Assembly (NCBI GenBank): GCA_041743975.1
Contig: JBGTLT010000078.1
Coordinates: forward strand, 1-57,071
Source of the DNA: JTS-RE37 sp041743975
GTDB lineage: Bacteria > Bacteroidota > Bacteroidia > Flavobacteriales > Flavobacteriaceae
Length of the DNA: 57,071 nucleotides
Direction: 5' to 3'
A program made the translations under genes and the position numbers. Positions within the stretch are counted from its first letter, which is position 1. Each line of letters starts with the position of its first letter. Positions 44,316 through 53,402 of this stretch are shown piece after piece. The notes under the pieces were generated by a model. The model searched no databases. It had not been told where the DNA came from and was given only the letters and a program-made list of their open reading frames with translations.

Positions 44316-44642
44316 ATGAATATTGTATAGTATAATTATTTAAGAATTGGATTAAAAAGTTGCGTGTAATTTTATCTACGTGCTCAAAGGTATCTAATGT
44401 TGGTTCCCGACGCCCATCGCCAGTGTCTTTCCCGGGGAATGATCCACCAAAAAAACTCGACCTTTTATTCGAATGATGTCTGTTTAAGGGTTTTCAACTG
44501 TTTTTCCAAGCGTTTGATTCTTTTTTCTTTTCTCTGCAATTTGAAGGCTCTGGATATAGGGTTGCCCTATAACATGAATGTTTTTTTAATCTCCTTTTGA
44601 ATTTGATATAAATAGTTTATTTTTAAATTACAACTGTGTGCC
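44316..44642. other. Gene-free AT-rich stretch before YqgE
   Basis: 327 bases. A 67-codon plus-strand frame (44397-44600) has Cys- and Phe-rich composition and no recognisable start context, so I treat it as chance. No RNA gene is visible. Confidence 0.4.
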
Positions 44643-45203
44643 ATGCCAGAACTTAAACCAAAAAAAGGGAAGCTGCTGATAGCCGAACCAGCGCTAACGG
44701 GGGATGTTTCCTTTAACCGCTCCGTTGTACTCCTGGCGGAACACAATGAAGAAGGGTCTGTGGGTTTTATTCTGAACAAACCCCTGGATTATGATATCAG
44801 TGACCTGATCACAGAGATCAAGGTCCCTTTCCAGGTTTTCAACGGGGGCCCGGTGGAGCAGGATAACCTTTATTTTATCCACAAGGTGCCGCACCTGATC
44901 GAGAACAGCATTGAAATATCCGATGGGATTTATTGGGGCGGCGATTTTGAAAGGACCATAGACCTGATCAATTCCAAAACCATCACCAGCAATGATATCC
45001 GTTTTTTCCTGGGATATTCCGGATGGGCTTCGCTCCAACTGGACCAGGAACTGCATTCCAAATCCTGGATTGTGGTTACGAACCAGTATGAAAGCAATAT
45101 AATCCAAAAATCTACCATTGCCTTCTGGAAGGAAAAGATGATGGAACTGGGAGGTGACTACCTCCTTTGGTCCAATGCCCCTGAAAACCCCGGCCTAAAC
45201 TAA
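44643..45203 (+). CDS. YqgE/AlgH family protein
   Basis: 186 residues. PKKGKLLIAEPALTGDVSFNRSVVLL, given by region (residues 5-30), GFILNKPL, FNGGPVEQDNLYFIH and FFLGYSGWASLQLDQEL are the family's blocks. The fold is known from structures but its function is not; AlgH affects alginate regulation in Pseudomonas. Its stop overlaps the stop of the convergent aminotransferase by four bases. Confidence 0.93.
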   Translation: MPELKPKKGKLLIAEPALTGDVSFNRSVVLLAEHNEEGSVGFILNKPLDYDISDLITEIKVPFQVFNGGPVEQDNLYFIHKVPHLIENSIEISDGIYWGGDFERTIDLINSKTITSNDIRFFLGYSGWASLQLDQELHSKSWIVVTNQYESNIIQKSTIAFWKEKMMELGGDYLLWSNAPENPGLN

Positions 45204-46045
45204 CCGAGTCCGGCTTCCCTGTTCAAATGTTTCACAATTTCAGCTGCTATACCGGAGCCATACTTTGCTTTCCGGTAGGTGCTAATGGGCTGCACCCCAA
45301 CGATAACATTGGTTATAAACAATTCATCCGCATTCTGCAGTTCGAAGGGGGAGATGGAGCTTTCCTCTGGCTGCTGTTTGCCCTCTTTTTTGAGCAGTGC
45401 AAGAATCTGTTTTCGAAGGATACCGTTGACACACCCGTCGGACAGGGGCGGGGTTTTAAGAATGTTCCCTTTTACGAGAAAGAGGTTGCCGTTGAGGGCT
45501 TCCACAATATGTTTGTGCTGATTCAATAAAAGACAGTTGTCATATCCGTTCTCACGGGCATAGATACTCCCCACGACATTCAGGATCTTGTTGTTGGTCT
45601 TTACGTTGGAAAGCAGGTCGGCCGTGATGTTGTAATCCCGGAACAAGGTGATTTCATAGGGGGCCGTGGGCAGCCGGTATGCCGGGTCATCCAGAGGGGC
45701 CGCTTCAATGATATAGGAAACCCCGTTATCAGCAGGCAGGTAAAGCCCTCCTTCATTCCTGAAAACGGTACACCGAACCCTGGCGGAAGCCGTATCCCGC
45801 TTCCCCGGCGGGAGGGAGTTTCGGATAGCCTCTTCCAGGAATTCCATCGTAAATTCCATAGGGATCTCCATCCTGAGGATACGCATGGATGCCATCAGCC
45901 GCAGGTAGTGGTCTTCCCAGAACAGGATCTGCCCATTGGCTACCCTGATGGTCTCAAAGAGGGCATCGCCGTACCGGAGGCCCCGGTTTTGGTGATTGAG
46001 GTAAAAGGAATCAGCGGGCACCAGGTTCCCGTTAAAGTTTACCAT
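45200..46045 (-). CDS. Class IV aminotransferase (PabC/IlvE-like)
   Basis: 281 residues from the ATG at 46045; the upstream 16 codons are open but MVNFNGNLVPADSF is the normal start. Fold type IV PLP enzyme: RGLRYGDALFETIRV at the N-terminus, the PLP lysine in LLSNVKTNNKI, NCLLLN and GNLFLVKG later. Candidates are aminodeoxychorismate lyase (folate) and branched-chain or D-amino acid aminotransferase. The lack of a pabB neighbour leaves this open. The START-like gene lies just upstream on the same strand. Confidence 0.88.
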   Translation of the reverse strand: MVNFNGNLVPADSFYLNHQNRGLRYGDALFETIRVANGQILFWEDHYLRLMASMRILRMEIPMEFTMEFLEEAIRNSLPPGKRDTASARVRCTVFRNEGGLYLPADNGVSYIIEAAPLDDPAYRLPTAPYEITLFRDYNITADLLSNVKTNNKILNVVGSIYARENGYDNCLLLNQHKHIVEALNGNLFLVKGNILKTPPLSDGCVNGILRKQILALLKKEGKQQPEESSISPFELQNADELFITNVIVGVQPISTYRKAKYGSGIAAEIVKHLNREAGLG

Positions 46046-46096
46046 AAAAATAGCCTTGACAAATTCAAGGCCAAATATACAGTATATAAGCAAGAG

Positions 46097-46480
46097 TTAT
46101 TTGGAACCCAATACCTGTTTTAAGTCGGAAATCTGGTTGGCCCATAACATTTTGGCTTCATCCACTTCATCTTCCTCGGCAAAATCGGTTATAAAGAGGG
46201 ATACGTCCTTGGTGATCTCATCCACGATGATCTTCATCTCAAAATAGCTCTCATCTTCATGTTCCGCCCAGGTAAATTTGACAAATTCATCACTCTTCCT
46301 TTTCAACAATTTAGCCTCTTCCTCGGATCCGTCCCAAATAAAATTAAAGGTTTCCCCCCGGGAATTGACGTTATCGGCAAACCACTCAGAAAGTCCAGAT
46401 GGTGTTGAAAGGTATTGATATAACAATTGCGGTGATGATTGTATAACAAATTCCAGTTCAAATTTAATTTTATCATTCAT
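46097..46480 (-). CDS. START-like domain protein (SRPBCC, AHA1-like)
   Basis: 127 residues. KFELEFVIQSSPQLLYQYLSTPSGLSEWFADNV, given by region (about residues 6-38), is the first strand and helix of the fold; WDGSEEEAKLLKR and FTWAEHEDESYFEM follow. The family is conserved in Bacteroidota with no known ligand. It lies 51 bases before the aminotransferase gene and is likely co-transcribed with it. Confidence 0.9.
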   Translation of the reverse strand: MNDKIKFELEFVIQSSPQLLYQYLSTPSGLSEWFADNVNSRGETFNFIWDGSEEEAKLLKRKSDEFVKFTWAEHEDESYFEMKIIVDEITKDVSLFITDFAEEDEVDEAKMLWANQISDLKQVLGSK

Positions 46481-46565
46481 TCCATATGCTATTTACGTCC
46501 GGGCAATATATCATTTTAAAAATGAAAAAAAAATAAATGGCAATGTTTATTTTAGACGGCTAATT

Positions 46566-46596
46566 TTGATGGACAGGAAATTTAACTTTATATTTG
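46566..46596 (+). promoter_or_regulatory. Probable promoter of tRNA-Met
   Basis: TTG at 46566-46568, 20 bases, then TATATTTG at 46589-46596, one base longer than the ideal Bacteroidota spacing. It would give a leader of about 110 bases before the tRNA. Confidence 0.5.
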
Positions 46597-46716
46597 CATC
46601 CGCTTAAAACCCTTTATTCCGGGGACTTTGCCGGATTGGCGGAACAGCTGGCCGGGGACATTACCTGGCAGCGGTCCGGGTGCCGGTGCAGATTGAATAG
46701 TTTGAAAAGATGTTTA

Positions 46717-46790
46717 GGCGAGGTAGCTCAGGCGGTTAGAGCGCAGGATTCATAACCCTGAGGTCGGGGGTTCAAGTCCCCCTCTCGCTA
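46717..46790 (+). tRNA. tRNA-Met (anticodon CAT)
   Basis: 74 bases. Anticodon loop TTCATAA gives CAT. D-arm AGCTCAGGCGGTTAGAGC, T-arm GGGGG/CCCCC with loop TTCAAGT, acceptor GGCGAGG/TCTCGCT with discriminator A. The paired G1-U72 end argues against an initiator, which has an unpaired first position. An Ile tRNA with a modified C34 cannot be excluded. CCA is not encoded. Confidence 0.92.
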
Positions 46791-46815
46791 CTTTATTGAA
46801 ATCACCCAAAACAGG

Positions 46816-46844
46816 CGGTTTAGCTCATTCTAAACCGTTTTTTT
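46816..46844 (+). terminator. Terminator of tRNA-Met
   Basis: CGGTTTAG, loop CTCATT, CTAAACCG, then seven T (46838-46844). The last T is directly followed by the ATG of the broken recombinase gene. Confidence 0.92.
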
Positions 46845-48043
46845 ATGCCTAAATTTATTGAGATCATTACATTTGAACATGAAAGCGAACACGTTTTAGA
46901 ACACGATTTGCCTGAGAAGAAATATTTTTCGGTCCCAAAATATATGACGCCAACGGCGATCTTTCCAAGTGATGGTATGTCTATTTTTCATTTAGGAATC
47001 CCAAGACAGGGAAAATGAAAAGGATGAAGAATGTTTACGGGAAAACCAATACTTTTCACACCAAAGAAGGCTGCCTGGCGGTTCTATCGGTGTATGGACG
47101 GAATTTGGTGCAACTGCTAAAGGACGGATACAGTCCTTTCCAGGACAACACCAAGGTCATAGTACCACTAAAAGGCAATCGGTGCCGGTCAATGGTAAGT
47201 CGTACCAGAGTCCTCCCGATTCAATTGAAAAACCTGCACCGAACCCAACCCAGCCAATTCAGCGGAGTCTAAAGGAGGCCTTCGAATTTGGATTGAAACT
47301 ATAGAAGCAACAGGTAACTTCTTCAACACTCCAGGATTACGGATACAAGATCGGGGTATTTTTAACCTGGTTGACCCAGCACCATCCCAAAGTCCTGACC
47401 ATAGACCAGCTCAACAAGAAATTGATATTGGATTTCTTAAACCACATACTTGCGAAATCCAGTCCCAGGAACCGGAACAATTATCGGCTTTGCCTTGGCA
47501 GTATTATGCAGACTTTGGAAGAAAATGAGGTATTGCCTGTAAATTTTATCAAAAGGATCACTGTCCTGAAATCAGTATCATTACACAACAATTCTTATGA
47601 TTTAGAAACCGAAAACAAGATTTTTACCTATCTTGAAAGAGAAGATCCCGTACTGCTACTCTATATAAAATTCATTAGTTATAATTTTTTAAGGCCCGTG
47701 GAAGTGTGCAGACTGACCATTGGGGATATAAACCTTCAGGACAATACTATTCGGTTCAAATCAAAAAATAATCCCCACAAAACCAAGATCATCCCCGAAA
47801 TATTAAGATCGTAGCTTCCTGACCTTTCCCAAATGGAGGACTCCCTTTTGTTGTTTACACCCAATATAATCGGTGGGGTTTGGGAAACCGAAGAGAAAAA
47901 TAGACGTGAATTTTTTACAAAACATTTCAATAAAATCGTAAAGCCGCAATTCAAGTTAACCAAGGACCAAACAATTTATTGCTTTAGACATACCTCTATA
48001 ACAAAAGTTTACAAAATGCTGCTCAAATCGGACTCAACTTTAT
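46845..48043 (+). pseudogene. Decayed tyrosine recombinase (integrase)
   Basis: Pieces in three frames join into one flavobacterial XerD-like integrase. It begins MPKFIEIITFEHE at 46845, shifts frame near 46950 (ANGDLSK continues in frame +2), has TGA at 46970, then WYVYFSFRNPKTGK and KRMKNVYGKTNTFHTKE. It shifts again around 47150-47220 (PAPNPTQPIQRSLKEAFEF), has TAG at 47302, continues HHPKVLTIDQLNKK to the catalytic Arg region FLRPVEVCRL, has TAG at 47812, and ends shortly after the second catalytic motif, YCFRHTSITK. The region with the last His and nucleophile Tyr is missing. It sits directly beside tRNA-Met, a usual integration site. Confidence 0.9.
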
Positions 48044-48273
48044 AGCCTATCACGATAAAAAAGTGTGGTAATAACTAAGAACTGTGCTATAATCCAATTA
48101 ACCATTCGTGTGGTCAATAGACTTTTTCCTAACCATTGGTCTAATCCAAAGCCAAGTAAAAGTAGCTCATATTCAGAGCTAAGGGTCGTATTTGAATAAA
48201 TTAATATGCTGTAATCTTTAACATCAAGTTAACGGTAATTGTATCTAAATTTGATTATGAATTACGATAAAAA

Positions 48274-48627
48274 ATGCTGGCTCTAAGGCTTTTACTCCTA
48301 ATTACGTTTGTAAGCAATAGTGTTTCTACATTTGCTTCCACCTACACTTTTAGCGATCCCCAACCGCACAATTACAAGAGTATGGATATTAGTTTTTATG
48401 AAGATTATAATCCGTTCTTAAATATACCGGAGTTAACGACTAGGAGTTTTCCGCACCAAAATACTAGACTAAAACCCAAGGTAGTTTATACCTTGGGCCA
48501 AGCTAAGAGTGCCATTTCAACAAGAAATCAACTTGGAGTCAGTTTTCAATCTCTCAAGTATAACCATACTATTGACTTAAAACTCGAAAGTCATTCCATA
48601 TCTTACCCCTTTCACTCCTTCCCTTAG
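48274..48627 (+). CDS. Small putatively secreted protein (117 aa)
   Basis: Not recognised. The N-terminus is hydrophobic (MLALRLLLLITFVSNSVSTFA) and could be a signal peptide cleaved after about residue 22. The rest is polar and rich in Ser, Tyr, Asn and His, without membrane segments or a motif I know. A TAAATTTG element (48246-48253) lies 21 bases before the start. It lies among pseudogenes, so it may itself be a remnant; a single open frame with a signal-like start is the only support. Confidence 0.45.
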   Translation: MLALRLLLLITFVSNSVSTFASTYTFSDPQPHNYKSMDISFYEDYNPFLNIPELTTRSFPHQNTRLKPKVVYTLGQAKSAISTRNQLGVSFQSLKYNHTIDLKLESHSISYPFHSFP

Positions 48628-48776
48628 TTATTAAAATTGTTTTTGCGTGGACAGGAAAAGTAGTAGTTCTTTTCATAAATCACATTTGCCCAACGACTGG
48701 GTAAAAAGTCTGCAACTACCTTGAATTTTTTAAATATCAACAAAGACAATTTTAATCCAGCATAAATAATATTGAA

Positions 48777-49219
48777 ATGGATACTTTATTTATAGAAATA
48801 TGCCTCCTAGTAGTGGGTAGTGTTTTTATACCTTTCTTTTTGATCATTGTCGCCGTAAAAACCGAAAGAAAAAAGATGGGTGAGAAAATCAAGCAAATAA
48901 TGGCCAAATATAATCTGAATATCTCTGAGTCAGAAAACTGGGGCAGCACGTATTGGATTGGATACTAATCAGAGAAAGATGTTGTTCTTGAAAATTTCAG
49001 CATCAGAAAGTTCAGAGCAATTGTTAGACCAAAGCACTATTAAGGGATGTCAATTAGTGGAAAAAGTAAGGTCATAAAACAAATGATAAAATAGAACTGA
49101 TGTTAGAAAAACATGATCTCGAGATTCTTCTAAAAAATGGCGACAGTTTGCTCCTGAATTTTTACGATATGAATGAAGATCGCACGGAAGATTTTGAGCA
49201 ACAAAGGATCGAGAAATAG
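48777..49219 (+). pseudogene. Frameshifted small membrane-anchored protein
   Basis: The first 61 codons encode an N-terminal membrane helix (about residues 5-27), the basic stretch KTERKK and the start of a soluble domain ending YWIG. Coding then continues in the next frame from 48961 (DTNQRKMLFLKISASESS) to a stop near 49074, and in the third frame from 49079 (KTNDKIELMLEKHDLEILL, then NFYDMNEDRTEDFEQQRIEK) to TAG at 49217, where the expected residue is Trp. Joined, the product is about 150 residues and resembles a Bacteroidota family of unknown function with one membrane helix and a soluble domain. Two frameshifts make it non-functional. Confidence 0.7.
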
Positions 49220-49339
49220 AAGGCAATACTCATTGGCCATACCTCGACGATACCTTTTGGAAGAAAGGCAGCCTAGCTTTTGGATATAATTCATTCAATC
49301 TAGATTTTAACAATGAAACCAAGATAATAGCATGGTATT

Positions 49340-49695
49340 GACGGCCTTATTTTTTATCCATCAAATGAAACCACTAAACTTCTAAGGGTAAGAAAGTAAC
49401 TAAATTCATCCGCAATTGATTTTAAAGCAATGAGTTCTTGGGAAGATCTGCACAACATAACGAAAGATTTTAATGAAAACGAAACTTTATTATCGTCCTA
49501 AGCAGAAATGACAAACCCTCTTACCACAACAGTATGGAAATGATCCCACCGTAATTGAACAGCTATTTCACGGATAAAGGATTTATACTCTTTTACCCTT
49601 TTAAGGAAGGTCTTTGGGATACTTCAAAGATAGTTTTTAGGAACGCTTCTTTTTTAGATCCAGATCATACACTTGTTAAATCGGCAAATTCGTAA
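49340..49695 (+). pseudogene. Remnant of a transporter C-terminal soluble domain
   Basis: Two frames join: DGLIFYPSNETTKLLRVRK (from 49340), a stop, then MSSWEDLHNITKDFNENE (from 49430), a shift near 49485, and FIIVLSRNDKPSYHNSMEMIPP, given by region, a TAA at 49552, then LNSYFTDKGFILFYPFKEG to a TAA at 49693. The last part resembles the C-terminal universal-stress-like domain of flavobacterial cation:proton antiporters, as I remember them; this assignment is tentative. Before it (49237-49341) is another short coding remnant (DDTFWKKGSLAFGYNSF) that I cannot place. An ion-transport gene follows downstream. Confidence 0.5.
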
Positions 49696-49816
49696 TAAGG
49701 ACGTTAAAGTGGAAATAACGCCAAACCACAAATAGTGAAATAATGGTCCACCAGCACTCTATTTCTCTTTTGACTAAGGCCGCAAGTCCAGGTAAATAAA
49801 TATTTCGATCACAAAA

Positions 49817-51751
49817 ATGAAAGTAACCCTACAAAAAGTTTCCATAGTCTCTCTTCTTGTGACGTTGGGCATTGTCTTCGGCGATATTGGCACCTCTCCC
49901 CTTTACGTTTTTACAGCCATTACCCAAGGAATTAATTTTGATCCTTTGTTAATCCTGGGTAGTATGTCCTGTATTTTTTGGACACTTATGCTCATTGCCA
50001 CTTTCAAGTATATCTATTTAGCCCTCAACGCCGATAATCATGGGGAAGGCGGCATTTTCGCCCTGTACGCCCTACTTCGGAAGACCAAATCGAAGTGGAT
50101 AATTTATCCGGCTTTGATAGGTTGTGCCACTTTGATAAGTGATGGGTTTATCACACCGGCTATTTCAATTTCATCGGCGGTAGAGGGTCTTGGTATTTTG
50201 TATGAAGGCATTCCGACCCTACCCATTGTGTGCGGCATTCTGATAGCCCTCTTTCTCATCCAACAGTTCGGCACTAAAAAAATAGGGATTCTTTTCGGCC
50301 CTGTGATGTCCGTATGGTTTGCGACCCTTGGGGTGCTTGGGTTTAACCAGCTTTTGCGTGATCCTGAAGTGCTGAAGGCTGTAAACCCTATGTACGCTTT
50401 TGAGTTTTTGGTGCAATATCCTAGCGCTCTTTGGATTCTTGGAGCGGTCTTTTTATGTACCACTGGTGCGGAGGCCCTCTATTCGGACCTAGGACATTGC
50501 GGTAAAAAGAACATCAGGATTACTTGGGTTTTTGTATTGGCTATGTTACTGCTCAATTACTTTGGGCAAGCCGCCTTTTGTTTGTCCCTTGAAAAAGGAG
50601 TTTCGGTTAAATCGATTTTCTACGCCACTGTACCAAGTGGATTGCTACCATACATTATAGGCATTGCCACCATAGCCACCATCATTGCGAGCCAAGCTCT
50701 TATTACAGGCATTTTTACCCTTGTTAACGAGGCCATTAAGCTGAAATTATGGACTAATCTCAAGGTAAAGTACCCGTCTACCCATAAAGGTCAGATTTAC
50801 ATTCCCTTTATCAATTATTTTCTTTTGGCCGGTTGTTTATTGGTAGTCTTTCTATTTAAAAAATCGATCAATATGGAATCGGCATACGGTCTCGCCATTA
50901 CCATAGATATGTTAATGACTAGTTTATTGATCAGCTATCTCCTACTTACCAATTATAGGAACAGAAAAACAATCATCATACCAGCCTTTATCGTCATCAT
51001 TCTTGTCGAAGGTACCTTCTTCGTTTCAAACCTTAATAAAATAGTTCACGGCGGGTGGTTTACCTTATTATTGGCATTACTACTATTTACCTTCTTACTT
51101 TTTTACCATAGGGCAAGAAAACTGCGCGGGAAGGTTGCGGAATATCAAAAACTGGAAGAAATAGAACCCTTGTTGTTGAACGTTATCAATGATCCCAGTA
51201 TCCCGTACATGGCTACGAACCTTGTTTTCCCGACGCGTTCGACCAGAACAAATTACATCGATGTGACCATTGCGCATTCATTGTTTCGCTCACAGCCAAA
51301 AAAGGCAGCCATCTATTGGTTTTTACATATCGATGTGACCGATATACCTTATGGCGCATCTTATAGTACAAAAACTATAATTCCGCAAAAGAGCTTTTTT
51401 GTCAAATTGAATCTGGGCTTTAAAGAGCCTCATTTGATCGATTATATGATGCGGAAAATTCATCATGATCTGACAGCGGCGGGTGAAATCAAAGGGCAAA
51501 ATATTTTCTTCGCAAATATAGAGAATAACATTCCGGCCGACTTTAAATATGTGTTGATCAATTCAATGGTAGCAACCGATAATCATCTTTCAATTCTGGA
51601 AATATTTGCCGTACGAATCTATCGATTGTTAAAAGCGTCTGGGCTATCGGCAATGGATGATTTTGGATTGGACACGACCAATTCAATTGAGGAGAAAATA
51701 CCCATAAACGTTGCCCCTATCGAGAAAATAAGCGTGGTTCGGTTGCCCTAA
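49817..51751 (+). CDS. kup: KUP-family potassium transporter
   Basis: 644 residues, the usual length. KUP proteins take up K+ with H+. The N-terminus LVTLGIVFGDIGTSPLYVF is the family's hallmark, followed by NHGEGGIFALYALLR and a total of 12 membrane helices to about residue 430. A cytoplasmic C-terminal domain follows. It appears intact. It starts right after the decayed region and is followed 21 bases later by the APC permease gene, so the two may be one unit. Confidence 0.95.
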   Translation: MKVTLQKVSIVSLLVTLGIVFGDIGTSPLYVFTAITQGINFDPLLILGSMSCIFWTLMLIATFKYIYLALNADNHGEGGIFALYALLRKTKSKWIIYPALIGCATLISDGFITPAISISSAVEGLGILYEGIPTLPIVCGILIALFLIQQFGTKKIGILFGPVMSVWFATLGVLGFNQLLRDPEVLKAVNPMYAFEFLVQYPSALWILGAVFLCTTGAEALYSDLGHCGKKNIRITWVFVLAMLLLNYFGQAAFCLSLEKGVSVKSIFYATVPSGLLPYIIGIATIATIIASQALITGIFTLVNEAIKLKLWTNLKVKYPSTHKGQIYIPFINYFLLAGCLLVVFLFKKSINMESAYGLAITIDMLMTSLLISYLLLTNYRNRKTIIIPAFIVIILVEGTFFVSNLNKIVHGGWFTLLLALLLFTFLLFYHRARKLRGKVAEYQKLEEIEPLLLNVINDPSIPYMATNLVFPTRSTRTNYIDVTIAHSLFRSQPKKAAIYWFLHIDVTDIPYGASYSTKTIIPQKSFFVKLNLGFKEPHLIDYMMRKIHHDLTAAGEIKGQNIFFANIENNIPADFKYVLINSMVATDNHLSILEIFAVRIYRLLKASGLSAMDDFGLDTTNSIEEKIPINVAPIEKISVVRLP

Positions 51752-51772
51752 AAATAAAAACAACAAAATGAT

Positions 51773-53272
51773 ATGATACGCAAACTATTTAGAAAGAAAT
51801 CATTGGAAAGTCTTCAGAAAGAATCTGAGGAATCTATCTTAAAAAGATCGTTGGGTGTCTTCGACTTGACAATGTTGGGTATAGGTGCCATTATCGGTAC
51901 CGGTATTTTTGTGCTTACCGGCGAAGCGGCCGCAGGTACAGAACACGCGCTCGGTGCGGGACCTGCCTTGACCATTTCTTTTGTAATAACAGGTCTTGCC
52001 TGTCTTTTTGCGGCGCTATGCTATGCAGAGTTTGCCTCGATGATACCGATATCTGGTAGTGCCTATACCTACTCTTATCATTCTTTTGGGGAGCTTATCG
52101 CTTGGATCATAGGATGGGATTTGATTTTGGAATATGCGGTAGGAAACGTAGCAGTGGCAATAGGCTGGTCTGGATATTTCAAGAATCTATTGGACGGCTT
52201 TGGTTGGTACCTACCAGGATGGATGTCCGCCTCCACGGGAACGGAAATGGTACAGTTACCATCGGGTTCATGGACCGCGTTAACGCCAGCTGTAGAAACT
52301 AAATATATAGATGTGATTTCCACGTTCCCACATGATACTGCAGTGCTTAACTTACCGGCTATTGTCATTACGTTGTTAGTAACTATGCTGCTATACATAG
52401 GCATCAAGGAATCGGCACGGGTCAACGCAACGTTGGTCATCATAAAGTTGATTTTGGTGGGTATCTTCCTGTGGTTCGGTCTTCCCCATTTTAACCCTGA
52501 CGTGTATTGGGAACCTTTTGCGCCTAACGGTTGGAAAGGGATTATGACCGGGGCCGCATTGGTGTTTTTTGCCTATGTTGGGTTCGATGCGGTGAGTACT
52601 ACCTCTGAAGAAGCCAAAAACCCGCAACGGGACCTCCCACGGGCAATGATTTTTGCATTGGTGGTATGCACACTTCTTTACATAATTGTCGCGGGGGCAC
52701 TTACGGGCATGGCACCATTGGATGTTTTGGCCAATGAAAAACCGGTAGCCGAGGCATTGATCTCGGTTGGCGAGAATAATATAGCCTTACTCATTGCTAT
52801 TGGTATAACCATAACCATGCCCAGTGTCTTGTTAGTCATGCAATTGGGCCAGATCAGGATACTTTTTGCAATGAGTAGGGATGGCCTGCTCGGAAAAAAG
52901 TTCAGCAAGGTCAACAAACGATTTTTCACACCCTCTTTTGCAACAATTGTGGTCGGTTTGTTCGTGGCCACATTAGCAGGTACTTTAGATATAGGAGTAG
53001 CCGCCGAACTTACGAATATCGGCACTTTGTTCGCTTTTGTACTTGTAGCTATTGGTATTTGGGTGCTACGCATCAAACAACCCGATTCGCCCCGCAAATT
53101 TAAAACACCGGCCTTCAAGGTGGTCTGTTCGCTGTGTGTATTGATCTGTCTAGGCCTGATGATCGCATTACCATATGTCACTTGGATACGTTTTGCGCTG
53201 TGGATGGTGCTCGGTGTTGTAGTCTACTTCCTATTCGGCTTCAAACACAGCAGATTGAATGCGAAGTCTTAA
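51773..53272 (+). CDS. APC-family amino acid permease
   Basis: 499 residues with about 12-14 membrane helices. LGVFDLTMLGIGAIIGTGIFVLTG is helix 1 with the GxGIF substrate loop, given by region; AFVGFDAVSTTSEEAKNPQRD, present here as FAYVGFDAVS and EEAKNPQRDLP, is typical of the cationic amino acid transporter (YfnA/CAT) branch. The substrate is an amino acid, most likely cationic or broad. The cytoplasmic N-terminus (about 35 residues) is basic and helical. It follows kup closely. Confidence 0.92.
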   Translation: MIRKLFRKKSLESLQKESEESILKRSLGVFDLTMLGIGAIIGTGIFVLTGEAAAGTEHALGAGPALTISFVITGLACLFAALCYAEFASMIPISGSAYTYSYHSFGELIAWIIGWDLILEYAVGNVAVAIGWSGYFKNLLDGFGWYLPGWMSASTGTEMVQLPSGSWTALTPAVETKYIDVISTFPHDTAVLNLPAIVITLLVTMLLYIGIKESARVNATLVIIKLILVGIFLWFGLPHFNPDVYWEPFAPNGWKGIMTGAALVFFAYVGFDAVSTTSEEAKNPQRDLPRAMIFALVVCTLLYIIVAGALTGMAPLDVLANEKPVAEALISVGENNIALLIAIGITITMPSVLLVMQLGQIRILFAMSRDGLLGKKFSKVNKRFFTPSFATIVVGLFVATLAGTLDIGVAAELTNIGTLFAFVLVAIGIWVLRIKQPDSPRKFKTPAFKVVCSLCVLICLGLMIALPYVTWIRFALWMVLGVVVYFLFGFKHSRLNAKS

Positions 53273-53402
53273 TCGAATATTTTTAAGAACTATTTTATGA
53301 AAGATCGTCTATAAAAATGATATTAAAAAAATCAGCACATCTAAAAGGCCATTTTCTACAATTCAGCCATTACAGTTTGTTTAAAAGAGAGAAAACCATA
53401 TT

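Noticed and set aside
46630..46660. tRNA-Leu-like 5' end (GCCGGATTGGCGGAA) upstream of tRNA-Met
   Set aside because: No matching T-arm or 3' acceptor half follows, so at most it is a trace; a chance match is as likely.
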